Position numbers and translations under genes: made by a program. This document shows, in pieces, positions 32,701-42,203 of a DNA stretch of 64,000 bases (position 1 is the first letter of the stretch; the number at the start of each line of letters is the position of its first letter). This stretch comes from Candidatus Gastranaerophilales bacterium (GTDB lineage: Bacteria; Cyanobacteriota; Vampirovibrionia; Gastranaerophilales; Gastranaerophilaceae), in NCBI GenBank assembly GCA_944326115.1, contig CALVCQ010000002.1, forward strand, positions 32,247 to 96,246, in the 5' to 3' direction. The notes under the pieces were generated by a model. It had not been told where the DNA came from. It worked only from the letters and a program-made list of their open reading frames with translations, and made no database searches.

Positions 32701-33672
32701 TCAGTTTTTCAGCTCAGTTGTTAAACAAAAACCGTTTTGTGACACAATAAAGTCCGTTGAAGTCAAAGACATAAGCATTGCCCTGTCTCCTTTATAATCC
32801 ACAGACCAGGCGCCGAGATATTTAGGTTTTTCTCCCGTAGCTGCATAAGCAAAGACAACTACCCTCTCCGGATTAATAGAATCCCATCCTATCGGATAAA
32901 TATCCCACCTGTATTTTTTCAAATTTAAGTTATGTTGACGCCAATAATATTCTATTGCACTTCTTATTTCGCTCAATTCTTTGAGAGAACCTGTTTCCAG
33001 ATTATAAACCAAAAGATTTGTTTTCCATAGACCTTCCGGCGTAAATGATATTTTCTCTTTAAAGGCTATTCTTTTGCCGTCTGTTGACCAATCTACAACA
33101 GTCAGTGTTTTTTGTATATCAGGATCCAGTGCATCCATCTCTGTCCTGTAAACAGTCTTTTTTCCGTAATTTACGTGTGCATCTTCTATTCTCGACTGCA
33201 CATCCTTACTCATATCAAGATTTAACAGATACAACTCTGAAGATGCTGTCTTTGTTGAAGGGTAATAAAATACAGTTGAATAAACCATTTTATCAAATTG
33301 AGGAGATACAACACCTATAGAATTTATCTGTTTTTTCTTTTTAAGAGAATTAAGATTTATATCAATAGTTCCCGGCGGATTGTTATATTTTCTCAACAGT
33401 AGTTCCGGATCAGGCAGGTCGACTAGTTTTTCATCTTTTTCGAATTGCGGAGAAGGAATCTGCATATTTTTTGCTGCAGCTTTATTTACCTCACGATAAT
33501 ATTCCTGCATGGTTTTTGGCATATTATTCTCAGGTTTCGGGTGTTTTTTTTTGTAGCTTTTTGTCCAGAAAAATTTTGATGCAACATCTTTTTCAAAATC
33601 AAATGCAAAAACAGCATTGACAGTACAAAGACATAAAAACACCGCTAAGAAGCGGATAAATGTTTTAAACAT
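32701..33672 (-). CDS. Exported protein of unknown function in the sensor/permease operon
   Basis: The 323-aa product has a signal peptide (about 1-23, cleavage near VFA-FDF). A Pro-rich linker follows, then beta-rich sequence that includes WSTDGKRIAFKEK, similar to TolB/WD-like propeller blades. It does not look like a sugar-binding protein. The start codon directly follows the stop of the response regulator gene. It may be a periplasmic sensor or accessory factor for the adjacent kinase or transporter; that is inference from position. Confidence 0.65.
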   Translation of the reverse strand: MFKTFIRFLAVFLCLCTVNAVFAFDFEKDVASKFFWTKSYKKKHPKPENNMPKTMQEYYREVNKAAAKNMQIPSPQFEKDEKLVDLPDPELLLRKYNNPPGTIDINLNSLKKKKQINSIGVVSPQFDKMVYSTVFYYPSTKTASSELYLLNLDMSKDVQSRIEDAHVNYGKKTVYRTEMDALDPDIQKTLTVVDWSTDGKRIAFKEKISFTPEGLWKTNLLVYNLETGSLKELSEIRSAIEYYWRQHNLNLKKYRWDIYPIGWDSINPERVVVFAYAATGEKPKYLGAWSVDYKGDRAMLMSLTSTDFIVSQNGFCLTTELKN

Positions 33673-34350
33673 TTAAACAAGCCCCTCTCTCATTGCAGTA
33701 ACAGCAGCTTTTGTTCTGTCATCCACATAAAGTTTTTGTAATATGCTATGTACGTGTGCTTTAACAGTAGCCCTTGTAACAACAAGTTTTTCCGCAATTT
33801 CAGGATTTGACAAACCGTCTACAATAAGAGCCAGTACCTCAAGCTCTCTGTCTGTAAGTCCGAAAGTATTTTTTGTTTTAACAGGAGCTATTGTGCCTGT
33901 AATTACTTCATCTTTTTTCTGCCGCTGAACATTCGACAGTACAAGTCGTGCAATAGACGGATCCAGCCAAGCTGTGCCCTCATTAACCGCAGAAATAGAG
34001 GAAATAATTTGTTCCGGAGTTGCTCCTTTCATAATATATCCGTCAGCACCTGCCGCCAGAGCAGCAAAAACATCATCATCATTATCACGAGATGTAAAAA
34101 TAAGAATTCTGCTGCTTATGTTTAAAGCTCTTATTCTTCTGGTCGCTTCTATTCCGTCTATAACAGGAAGTCCGATATCCATTAATATTACATCAGGCAA
34201 CAGTTCTTTTGCTTTTTCTACTCCCTGCAATCCGTCTTCCGCCTCTCCGGCAAGAGTAATTCCGTCTGTTTTTTCAATGACAAGAGCTGTACCCATTCTT
34301 GTCATCATGTGATCTTCTACCAACAACAATCTTATATCTTTTTTACTCAT
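33673..34350 (-). CDS. NarL/FixJ-type response regulator
   Basis: The 225-aa product has a receiver domain with the acidic pocket VEDH (11-14), phospho-acceptor D58 (ILMDIGLP), T/S in FTSRD and K in YIMKGA. The C-terminal LuxR-type HTH is LTDRELEVLALIVDGLSNPEIAEKLVVTRATVKAHVHSI (in order). It binds DNA after phosphorylation. It is encoded 33 nt after the adjacent kinase and directly before the exported protein, so it probably controls this operon or related transport genes. Confidence 0.94.
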   Translation of the reverse strand: MSKKDIRLLLVEDHMMTRMGTALVIEKTDGITLAGEAEDGLQGVEKAKELLPDVILMDIGLPVIDGIEATRRIRALNISSRILIFTSRDNDDDVFAALAAGADGYIMKGATPEQIISSISAVNEGTAWLDPSIARLVLSNVQRQKKDEVITGTIAPVKTKNTFGLTDRELEVLALIVDGLSNPEIAEKLVVTRATVKAHVHSILQKLYVDDRTKAAVTAMREGLV

Positions 34351-34383
34351 ATATTATCCCCGATAAAATTAAAAGTCTCATCT

Positions 34384-35943
34384 TTATTTTACAGTCTGCT
34401 GTATTTTAAGAGATTCCGGTATAACAAATGAAAAAACACTTCCTTTACCGACTTTACTTTCTGCCCAGATTTTTCCGTTATGAGCTTCTACAATCTGTCG
34501 TGAAAGATAAAGACCAAGCCCTGTTCCTGCTGAACGTTTACGGCTTGTACCCTGAGAAAACCTTTTAAACAATTTTTTTAAATCATCTTTCGGAATTCCG
34601 ATTCCATTATCTTTTACATTCAGTATTAAATCTCCTTCTTTATTCAATGTTTCAACTTCTATTTTTCCGCCTTGATTTGTGTGATTAAGAGCATTGCCGC
34701 AAAGATTTAAAACAACACGCCTTAGCTCATTTCTGTCAGCAGTAACCTGAGCATTTTCCGTATCATCATATAAAAGATTTATTTCTATCTGTTTTTTTTC
34801 AGCCAGTGCTTTAATCTGCGCAAGACATTCTTCCAGAAACTGTTTTAGTGAAAACGTCGTTTTACAGAGATTTAGCTTGCCTGACTCATATTTGTATACT
34901 TCTAATAAAGCATTTACGAGTCCAAGCATATCTTCATTGCTTTTTTTCATTGTTTCAAGCAATGTTTTCTGCCGTTCACATACATCACCGAGTGTTCCGT
35001 CAAGAAAAAACTGTAAAGTCTGTATTGCCGCCAGTAAAGGTGTCCTTAAATCATGTGTAAGAGTAGCAATAAAATCATCTCTGAGTCTTTCCATTTCTTT
35101 TTGCAGACTTACATTTCTAACAACTCCCACATAATTTATTAGCGCAGAATTTTTACCGTCTGACGGAATAGGTGCAAAATTTATTTCAACAGGAATATTC
35201 TTATCATTTATACAATTTTTAACAGCAGCATCTCTTAAAAGAACTTCTTTTTTTTCATTTGTAATTTTTCTAAGCTGTTTTTCATCAGAAACTATAAAAT
35301 CTTTTAAAGATTTACCTGTCAGCAGCTTTTCGCTTAAACCCGTAATGTTTTCAAAAGCAGGATTTGCCTGAACAATTTGTGCATCTGAAGAAACAATAAC
35401 AATGCCGTCCGCACAATAATTTATAATAGCACTGAGTTTTGTATTAGATTCAACAAGATCCGCTGTTTTTTGCATTACTATTTCTTCTAGCGAATGGGAA
35501 TACTTTTCCAGCTGAGATTTAGCCTGTGAAAGCTCTTCTATTTTATTGTTCAACTCTCCTATGAGACCGCTTCTTTCAAGTCCGTTTCTTATACTGATAA
35601 GTAAGTCTTCATTGTCCCATGGCTTTTCAATATATTTATATATTCCTACTTCATTTATTGCTTTTATAGCATTTTCTTTGTCTGCATATCCTGTAAGTAA
35701 TATCATACTTACATCCGGACATAAATTTTTAACTTCTGATAAAAATTCTATTCCGTTCATATCCGGCATCATAAAATCAGATAATATCAAATCGGGCGTA
35801 TTTTCTTTTATATCAGAAAGCGCATCCTGCGGTTTATTAAAATAAGCAGTATTCGTAAACCCCTCAAGCTCAAGGAGCATTTTTAAAGTGGAGAGCATTA
35901 TCTGCTCATCGTCAACAACTACTATTCTTTTTGACTTATACAT
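34384..35943 (-). CDS. Sensor histidine kinase with N-terminal receiver and PAS domains
   Basis: The 519-aa product has an N-terminal receiver domain (1-125, D56 in LILSDFMMPD, K in EKPWD). A coiled linker follows (about 125-165), then a PAS domain (about 165-290, starting LSAIINYCADGIVIVS). The HisKA region carries the phospho-acceptor His in TLTHDLRTPL, and the HATPase has LCGNALNHT, DNGIGIP and GTGLGLYLS. There is no membrane segment, so it is cytoplasmic. It is the first gene of a six-gene run. The receiver-first layout suggests it receives phosphate or is gated by another kinase. Confidence 0.92.
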   Translation of the reverse strand: MYKSKRIVVVDDEQIMLSTLKMLLELEGFTNTAYFNKPQDALSDIKENTPDLILSDFMMPDMNGIEFLSEVKNLCPDVSMILLTGYADKENAIKAINEVGIYKYIEKPWDNEDLLISIRNGLERSGLIGELNNKIEELSQAKSQLEKYSHSLEEIVMQKTADLVESNTKLSAIINYCADGIVIVSSDAQIVQANPAFENITGLSEKLLTGKSLKDFIVSDEKQLRKITNEKKEVLLRDAAVKNCINDKNIPVEINFAPIPSDGKNSALINYVGVVRNVSLQKEMERLRDDFIATLTHDLRTPLLAAIQTLQFFLDGTLGDVCERQKTLLETMKKSNEDMLGLVNALLEVYKYESGKLNLCKTTFSLKQFLEECLAQIKALAEKKQIEINLLYDDTENAQVTADRNELRRVVLNLCGNALNHTNQGGKIEVETLNKEGDLILNVKDNGIGIPKDDLKKLFKRFSQGTSRKRSAGTGLGLYLSRQIVEAHNGKIWAESKVGKGSVFSFVIPESLKIQQTVK

Positions 35944-35973
35944 AGTGAATATTCCTAATAACAGGATATATCA

Positions 35974-35990
35974 TGTCCTTAAACAGGACA
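35974..35990. promoter_or_regulatory. Small dyad upstream of the kinase operon
   Basis: TGTCCT-TAAAC-AGGACA, a perfect 6-bp dyad about 30 nt before the kinase start codon. This is the right place for an operator or a leader hairpin. A second half-like CAGGATAT lies next to it. Confidence 0.35.
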
Positions 35991-36063
35991 AATATTTTAC
36001 ATTTGTAAATTTTTATCTACACAAAATTCAGAGTTTATCAAAACTGAATAATAAAAAATTTTA

Positions 36064-37449
36064 TCAAGCCGTAAGCCTTTTTTGTAAATTATAATTAACT
36101 CTTGCTTTTTTGACGATTTTAAGCAGATTTGTAAAGTATCCTGCAGCAAGAATAACAGAAGCCGTTATCCACGCAATAGGTCCTGCGTAGAAAATGCCGA
36201 AATAACTGAACTTTACGGCAAGATATACTGCTGCAAACGAGCGGACAAGAAGCTCTGCAATACTTGCGGCAAGTGGAAGCACGGCTTCGCCCATACCCTG
36301 CAATGCATTTCTGAATATAAATATTTGCCCCAGGAAGAAATAGAATAAAGTACTTATCCACAGATACTGTCTTGCTATTTCTATAATATGGTGTTCGCCT
36401 TTGCCTATAAAAAGAGCAACAATATTGCTGCCGAAAAAATGTATGATTAACGTCATAATCACACTGAGGCTGATATTTATAATAGATGTTTTCTGGACAC
36501 CTGAGCGGATTCTGTTAAAGTTATTAGCACCAAAGTTTTGTGCGGTGTAAGCTGCAAGGGCAATACCGAATGAAATCATAGGCATTGTTGCAATCTGTTC
36601 TATTCGAAGTGCAGCAGTAAATGCAGCAATAACATCCGAACCGAAAGTATTACATACACTCTGTATAATTAGTATACCCAGACCGAGTATAGAAGATTGT
36701 ACAGCCATTGGTATCCCGACTTTCAGGTGTTCTATTGCAAAAGGAATACTGTCTTTTTTTACGGCGTATAACCAATCAGCTTTTTTTAGATGTAAAATAG
36801 GAAAGCGTTTTTTTACATATATAAGACACAACAAAACAGATACTGCCTGAGACAATACAACTGCCACAGCCGAACCCGGTACTCCCCAGTGAAACTTGAG
36901 AATAAACAACAGGGCAAGAAATACATTTAAAACAGAAGCAAAAATAAGAAAATAAAGAGGTGTTTTGCTATCACCCAGTGCTCTTATAATACTTGCAAGC
37001 AGATTATATGCGTTACAAGCAATAAGCCCTGCAATAACTATCTGGATATACCAGAAAGCATCATACCTGATTTCCTGCGGCACATTCATCCAAATGAGTA
37101 TATAATTCATTAATATGGCGATAACCAGTGAAAAAGCAATTGTTATACCTGTACTTATTACAGTGGAAACGGTTACAGACCTTCTGACACCTTGAGGATC
37201 TTTTGCACCGAAGCTTTGTCCTGTTATAACAGCAAAACCGCTAGTTAATCCAACGACAACAAACATTATAAAAAAGAATATCGGTGATATTGCACCTACC
37301 GCAGCAAGTGCTTTCATTCCTAGAGTTCTTCCTACAATAACAATATCGGCTATATTGTACAGCTGTTGAAATACATTTCCTATCAAAAGCGGAACCGAAA
37401 ACCAGAAAATCAAGGACAACGGATTCCCTTTTGTCATGTCGTTAATCAT
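36064..37449 (-). CDS. MATE family efflux transporter
   Basis: This cation-coupled multidrug or metabolite exporter has 461 aa and twelve predicted TMs in two similar halves. Family marks are the start DMTKGNPLSLIFWFSVPLL, the loop NIADIVIVGRTLG and GFAVITGQSFGAKD. The second-half GIALAAYTAQNFGANN is also present. The ATG at 37449 is chosen over one 19 codons farther up because AAGG lies 10 nt before it and the family begins there. It is divergent from the HAD phosphatase gene (93 bp apart). The substrate is unknown. Confidence 0.92.
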   Translation of the reverse strand: MINDMTKGNPLSLIFWFSVPLLIGNVFQQLYNIADIVIVGRTLGMKALAAVGAISPIFFFIMFVVVGLTSGFAVITGQSFGAKDPQGVRRSVTVSTVISTGITIAFSLVIAILMNYILIWMNVPQEIRYDAFWYIQIVIAGLIACNAYNLLASIIRALGDSKTPLYFLIFASVLNVFLALLFILKFHWGVPGSAVAVVLSQAVSVLLCLIYVKKRFPILHLKKADWLYAVKKDSIPFAIEHLKVGIPMAVQSSILGLGILIIQSVCNTFGSDVIAAFTAALRIEQIATMPMISFGIALAAYTAQNFGANNFNRIRSGVQKTSIINISLSVIMTLIIHFFGSNIVALFIGKGEHHIIEIARQYLWISTLFYFFLGQIFIFRNALQGMGEAVLPLAASIAELLVRSFAAVYLAVKFSYFGIFYAGPIAWITASVILAAGYFTNLLKIVKKARVNYNLQKRLTA

Positions 37450-37542
37450 ATCTCTGTAACCTTTGTAAAAAAACCTTGTTGTTATTAATTTTATTTTACT
37501 ATACAAATATTATAAAATTATATCAACCAAAAGGATGCAAGA

Positions 37543-38331
37543 ATGATAAAATTAATTACCTCGGATATGGATGGTACTCTGTTAAATGACAGGGGGAAAT
37601 TTGCACCGGATTTTTTTGATGTTTTAAAAGAACTGAACAAAAGAAATATAAAATTTGTAGCTGCAAGCGGCAGAAGCTGTTATGCACTTGAAGAAGTATT
37701 CGGTAACAGGAAAAATGAAGTTTCATATATTTCAGATAACGGCGGTCATATAAAATGCAAAGACACAGAAGAAATTATTCTTCCGATGAACAGAGATGAA
37801 ATTTTTTCTACCGTAGAAATATGCAAAAATATAGAAAAACTACAATTGATACTGTGTGCAAAAGACAAAGCGTATTTTCTAAATCCTGATAAAGAATATC
37901 TTGATGCAATAACTTATTATTATACAAGTTATGAAATAATAGATGATTATAAAAATCTGAATGAACAGATACTAAAGGTTGCACTGTTTGATGTGTTTGG
38001 CTCTGCAGCAAATTCCTATCCCAAAATCAAAGACAAACTGGATAAAAACCTTTCTGCAGTTGTTTCTTCCGTAAACTGGATAGATATTATGAATAAAGAT
38101 TTAAACAAGGGAACGGCTGTAAAAAGACTGCAGAAACTATACAATATAAAAGAAGATGAAACCATGGCATTCGGGGATTTTAATAATGATATAGAAATGT
38201 TAAAATGTGCACGGTATTCTTTTGCTATGGATAATGCAAATGAACAGGTGAAAAAGAATGCCAATTATATTGCTGATACAAACAACAATTTCGGCGTTGT
38301 AAAAGCAATAAAAGAGTTTGTTCTAAAATGA
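37543..38331 (+). CDS. Cof-type HAD-IIB family phosphatase
   Basis: This HAD phosphatase acts on sugar phosphates or nucleotides. The 262-aa product has motif I DMDGTLLND (9-17), motif II in AASGR, the conserved Lys in KGTAVKRL and motif III FGDFNNDIEML. The type IIB cap lies between about 85 and 185. SD AAAAGGA is present. The next gene starts 19 nt after the stop and is probably in the same operon. Confidence 0.92.
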   Translation: MIKLITSDMDGTLLNDRGKFAPDFFDVLKELNKRNIKFVAASGRSCYALEEVFGNRKNEVSYISDNGGHIKCKDTEEIILPMNRDEIFSTVEICKNIEKLQLILCAKDKAYFLNPDKEYLDAITYYYTSYEIIDDYKNLNEQILKVALFDVFGSAANSYPKIKDKLDKNLSAVVSSVNWIDIMNKDLNKGTAVKRLQKLYNIKEDETMAFGDFNNDIEMLKCARYSFAMDNANEQVKKNANYIADTNNNFGVVKAIKEFVLK

Positions 38332-38350
38332 ATAATTACAGGAGTTTAAT

Positions 38351-39007
38351 ATGACGGAAAACAAATTTGTAAAAGAAAGAAATAAAAAATTAGGTGAAAA
38401 AACAATTGAAGCCTTCAAAAAAAGACATTTTGACGCATATTTCTGCAATGATAAGGAAGAAGCAGTAAAAACAGTTCTGTCTCTTATTTCAAAGGAGGAT
38501 GTTATAGCCTGGGGCGGCTCAACAACACTTGCTGAACTAGGACTTGCTGATTATCTGGAAAATAACGGATACAAAACCATAAACAGAGACAAAGCTCCTG
38601 ATGCGCAGTCAAAGCAAAAATGCGCTTATGACAGCTTTTTTGCTGATATATTTTTAATGAGCTCAAATGCAATATCTGAAGACGGGCAGCTTGTTAATAT
38701 AGACGGACTTGGAAATCGTGTGGCAGCACTTGCATTCGGACCTAAAAAAGTTATTGTTATTGCAGGCATGAACAAAGTGGTGAAAAATCTGCAGGAGGCT
38801 TATACAAGAGCAAGAACTTATGCAGCACCCTGCAACCTTCAAAGAATCGCTGCTGTTGCAAACAGCAAAACACCCTGCGCTGTTACAGGAAGCTGCGGCG
38901 ATTGTTTGAGTTCGGATTCTATTTGCTGTCAGATAGTTACAACAAGACTCTGCAGACCGCAGGGCAGAATCACGGTTATTCTTGTTAATGAAAAACTGGG
39001 TTACTAA
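38351..39007 (+). CDS. LUD domain protein (LutC-like)
   Basis: The 218-aa product has the LUD/DUF162 fold of LutB/LutC-related proteins: VIAWGGSTTLAELG, AYDSFFADIFLMSSNAISEDG, LVNIDGLGNRVAALAFGPK, VIVIAGMNKVVKNLQEA. There is a C-terminal Cys cluster (CAVTGSCGDCLSSDSICC) that could bind metal. LutC acts in L-lactate oxidation with LutA and LutB, but neither is here, so this stand-alone type should not be called LutC outright. Confidence 0.85.
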   Translation: MTENKFVKERNKKLGEKTIEAFKKRHFDAYFCNDKEEAVKTVLSLISKEDVIAWGGSTTLAELGLADYLENNGYKTINRDKAPDAQSKQKCAYDSFFADIFLMSSNAISEDGQLVNIDGLGNRVAALAFGPKKVIVIAGMNKVVKNLQEAYTRARTYAAPCNLQRIAAVANSKTPCAVTGSCGDCLSSDSICCQIVTTRLCRPQGRITVILVNEKLGY

Positions 39008-39033
39008 TTATCTTAATAACAGCAAAACATTTA

Positions 39034-42000
39034 TTATGACTCTTTTTTGATACATTTTACGCCCCGTTTGGTTGCGGCAATGACATCAAGAATAGTTTTA
39101 TCCAGAAGTACAAACTCTTTTTGTTTTTCAGGAGGCTGTTTTTCACGCCATTCTTTGAGTAATTCTAAAAATTCTTCTCTTTGGATAATACAATCACCCG
39201 TACCTACTCTGGAGGAATATTTTTTAACAAATTCTTTGTTAAAATCTTGATAGACTTCTGTTATTGCATCTGAAACCAGCTGTGCATTAGTAAGCATTAT
39301 ATCAATGTCTTTGTTCATGTTATCTTTGTCATTTTCGGATATTACCCACATTCCGTCTATAGATTTTTTGCCAAAATGTCTTCCCTGACCCATAACTGCG
39401 GTTGCCAGTGTAGCCATGTGGGTAGCGGCTTTCATATCAGCTGTAATACCCCAGCTTCCATCCTGTCCGAAAAAGTATTTTTCACATGAATTTCCGCCAA
39501 AATCACTAACCAGATTGCTGAATATTTTTTCAAAAGAATATTCAGGATTTATATCATCACTATAAAATACGGCACCGCCAAAATATCCTCTGGGATCAAG
39601 TGTTATAAAATTCATATAATTGCCCAAATGATCAAGTCTGCCTTCTTTTTGAGCAAGTTCTTCCATAACAATACCATTTGTTGCGTGTCCGCATTCGTGA
39701 GAAGTTACTATTTCTTTTCTGAAATTCGGATCCTGTGCACTTGTAGGACGTCCTACTACCAGCTGCAAATAGGCTTCTGTAAAATCTGTTTTGTCAATTG
39801 TTTTATGATTTCTTTCTTTAGCTACATTTTTGGCTTTATCCAGAAGAGTTAATATCTCGATATAAGAAGCATTTTCACTTATAAGATTTATATGATCTTT
39901 AATTTCCTTCTGTTCATTTTCATCACCGGTAAGCTTTATTTTCTTTTTCTTTATATAGTAATTTATAATTTCATTTCTTGCTTCTTTATTTGAACCCGGA
40001 GACTCAACAGCAATCTGATCAATAAACTTAAAGGATTTTGACGTAGCTTCTCCGATATGAGCAGGATCACCCATTGACCCTATAACCACTATATTAAGCC
40101 CCTGCTCCTGTGCCTTGTTCATCTCTCTTATCAACTGTGACATTGCTTTTTCATGATATTCTGATACAAATTCACCGAAAGAAAAATAATCAAAATTTTC
40201 AATAAATACCACAGCAGATTTTGAAGGATTTGTTTCAGCCTGAGCTTTTACCATTCCGAACAGCTTTTTCATTGACGCTTCAGGGCTAAGATTTCCGCCG
40301 CCAAATAGATCAACGTCTTTTGTACCGAAATCAACCGCATTAATTTCTATGTAAGGAATCTTTGATTCACCGGCAATTGCCTGTGCCGTATACTTTCTGC
40401 CTGCACCGACTGAACCGTCCTGAGAAAATATGATAAAGCCCTTTGTGCCCACAGATTTGTCTTTTATTCTGTTAACAATTGATTGGGCTTCTTTTTTTGT
40501 TGCGGGAGTACCTACCATATCTTTCAATTTTATTCCCGTATCAAACACAACTTTTATTGAACTGTCATTTTCCACGGGTTTAAATATTTCTTTTGCTTCT
40601 CTTACATAGTTTTGGACATCTAAAGCGCTTATTTTGTCTTTATCAATATAATACGATGCAACAAGTTCCATAACTTTTTGTGCTTTCTCGGGATAATTAC
40701 CCTCCAGCTGATTTGCTGCTTCTATGCATTTATCGATAGCCGGCAAAGAAAACGGCTTTTTAATATTCGCAATCAATGCAGGTTGTTCTCTGAACATCTT
40801 TTTTGCCTGTGTCATGTTCATCAATGGCATTGAAACTTCGCCAAAATCCCTGAAAAATTTTTGTATTTCACCGGAACTGCTCTCTTTATAATACATGTCC
40901 TTGTCTGCAGCCATTACATATTTTACATTCTTTGGCGCTTTTCTGAATATTTCAACATTAGTTTCATCAACAGCAAGAGAGTCCATATCTTTATCCATAA
41001 TAGACATTATCATAATGTAATTTTTATCTTTATTTTTTGCGAACTGGTAAATTTTTTTGTTTATGTAATTATTATCTATTTCTCCGTTATCATTAAAATT
41101 TACAATAACAGTATTATTTTTGGATAGATTTCCGAATCCGTTTTTACTGCTATCAAAAACGTGTAAAAAAGAATTTATTAGATACGAAGGAGAAATATCT
41201 TTGTCATGCAATATTGCCATGTTCGTACCAACAGCAAGATTTTTCCATATATTTAATGCTTTGTCATCATAGAATGAAAGATGAATTCTTTGAGAAAGAG
41301 GTCTTTTATCCATATGAATTACATCTTTTAAAGCAGTTCGGAATGGGGATACAATCTCTTTTTTTATCTGGTCATTGTTGGGATAAAAAGCTGCCTCAAA
41401 AAGAGTCTGGTCATGAACAAGCCCGTCTCCTCCCAGATCCTCTTCATTATCCTGCATATAAAAACTGTATATGTCATTTAAAAAATCTTTTGAAAATTCA
41501 ATTTTAGTATTAACACCGTTTTTACCTGCTGGTAGTTGCTCAAGTTTCTTGTCAAGGAGTTCTATCTCATTTTCAATTATCGGTCTTATTCTGTCTCTTT
41601 TTACTTTATCTTTAAACACAGATTTGCTGATATCATTTTCTAATGTTACATGTGTACTAAAAGAAGACTCATCATCATAAGAAACCTCTCCTGAATCAAG
41701 CTTATCCATATATGTTGTTATATTTTTCAGACCGGCTCTTAAAACATGAAGCTGCGTTATTTCTTTATTTTTATATTTTTTTGCAAGAGATCTTGCATCG
41801 CTAAAAAGCTTTTCTCCATAATAGGAAAGGTTACTTTCTATTTCTTCCATTTTATCTTTGCCGGAAGCATTTTGGGACTTTTTTATTATCCTGGTTTCAA
41901 AATCATCCGGCTCATCATACATCTGTTTGCTTTTACCAAAATTTACAAAATATTTATTTAAAAGCTCTGATGAAGGGACAATAAGTTTTTCAACAGCAGT

Positions 42001-42102
42001 ATCGTGTAAATTTGCAACCGGAATTTGTTTATTTGCTAATAATTGTCTGTTTTTTTTATTTCTTATCTCAATATTCAATCCAATTTTTTCAATCATTTTC
42101 AT
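39034..42102 (-). CDS. FtsH-like M41 metalloprotease with degenerate AAA domain
   Basis: The 1022-aa product lacks a membrane segment. About 85-125 looks like a Clp N-type helical unit (LFSDARSLAKKYKNKEITQL). An AAA-like module spans about 540-780: the Walker A position reads GSVGAGRKY (563-571; FtsH GPPGTGKT, so K becomes R and T becomes K). Walker B reads VVFIENFD (about 631-638, not FIDEID), sensor 1 is GSMGDP, and the SRH arginines are replaced (KFID for RFDR). The M41 peptidase keeps HECGH (802-806) and D889 in ITADMKAATH. It is probably a soluble, ATP-independent or pseudo-AAA zinc protease. A dgkA-proximal terminator precedes it. Confidence 0.8.
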   Translation of the reverse strand: MKMIEKIGLNIEIRNKKNRQLLANKQIPVANLHDTAVEKLIVPSSELLNKYFVNFGKSKQMYDEPDDFETRIIKKSQNASGKDKMEEIESNLSYYGEKLFSDARSLAKKYKNKEITQLHVLRAGLKNITTYMDKLDSGEVSYDDESSFSTHVTLENDISKSVFKDKVKRDRIRPIIENEIELLDKKLEQLPAGKNGVNTKIEFSKDFLNDIYSFYMQDNEEDLGGDGLVHDQTLFEAAFYPNNDQIKKEIVSPFRTALKDVIHMDKRPLSQRIHLSFYDDKALNIWKNLAVGTNMAILHDKDISPSYLINSFLHVFDSSKNGFGNLSKNNTVIVNFNDNGEIDNNYINKKIYQFAKNKDKNYIMIMSIMDKDMDSLAVDETNVEIFRKAPKNVKYVMAADKDMYYKESSSGEIQKFFRDFGEVSMPLMNMTQAKKMFREQPALIANIKKPFSLPAIDKCIEAANQLEGNYPEKAQKVMELVASYYIDKDKISALDVQNYVREAKEIFKPVENDSSIKVVFDTGIKLKDMVGTPATKKEAQSIVNRIKDKSVGTKGFIIFSQDGSVGAGRKYTAQAIAGESKIPYIEINAVDFGTKDVDLFGGGNLSPEASMKKLFGMVKAQAETNPSKSAVVFIENFDYFSFGEFVSEYHEKAMSQLIREMNKAQEQGLNIVVIGSMGDPAHIGEATSKSFKFIDQIAVESPGSNKEARNEIINYYIKKKKIKLTGDENEQKEIKDHINLISENASYIEILTLLDKAKNVAKERNHKTIDKTDFTEAYLQLVVGRPTSAQDPNFRKEIVTSHECGHATNGIVMEELAQKEGRLDHLGNYMNFITLDPRGYFGGAVFYSDDINPEYSFEKIFSNLVSDFGGNSCEKYFFGQDGSWGITADMKAATHMATLATAVMGQGRHFGKKSIDGMWVISENDKDNMNKDIDIMLTNAQLVSDAITEVYQDFNKEFVKKYSSRVGTGDCIIQREEFLELLKEWREKQPPEKQKEFVLLDKTILDVIAATKRGVKCIKKES

Positions 42103-42111
42103 TCTCTCATT

Positions 42112-42150
42112 AAACTAAAAATCAATGCAGCAAATATGCTTTTTTAGTTT
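42112..42150 (-). terminator. Terminator-like hairpin after dgkA
   Basis: AAACTAAAAA (42112-42121) pairs with TTTTTAGTTT (42141-42150), with an inner GCA/TGC. It lies between the dgkA stop and the protease start on the minus strand. It is AT-rich and weak. Confidence 0.4.
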
Positions 42151-42203
42151 AAAAAAGAAACAAAAAAACTTTTGTTATGAAAATATGTAAAATGTAATAA
42201 TTG

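Noticed and set aside
32701..33672. Sugar-binding protein of the adjacent ABC permeases
   Set aside because: The exported protein lacks the size (about 400 aa) and the motifs of CUT1 binding proteins, and its propeller-like strand points elsewhere.
38351..39007. Annotation as LutC of a lactate-oxidation operon
   Set aside because: It has the LUD fold, but lutA and lutB are absent and the C-terminal Cys cluster differs from LutC, so only the domain name is used.
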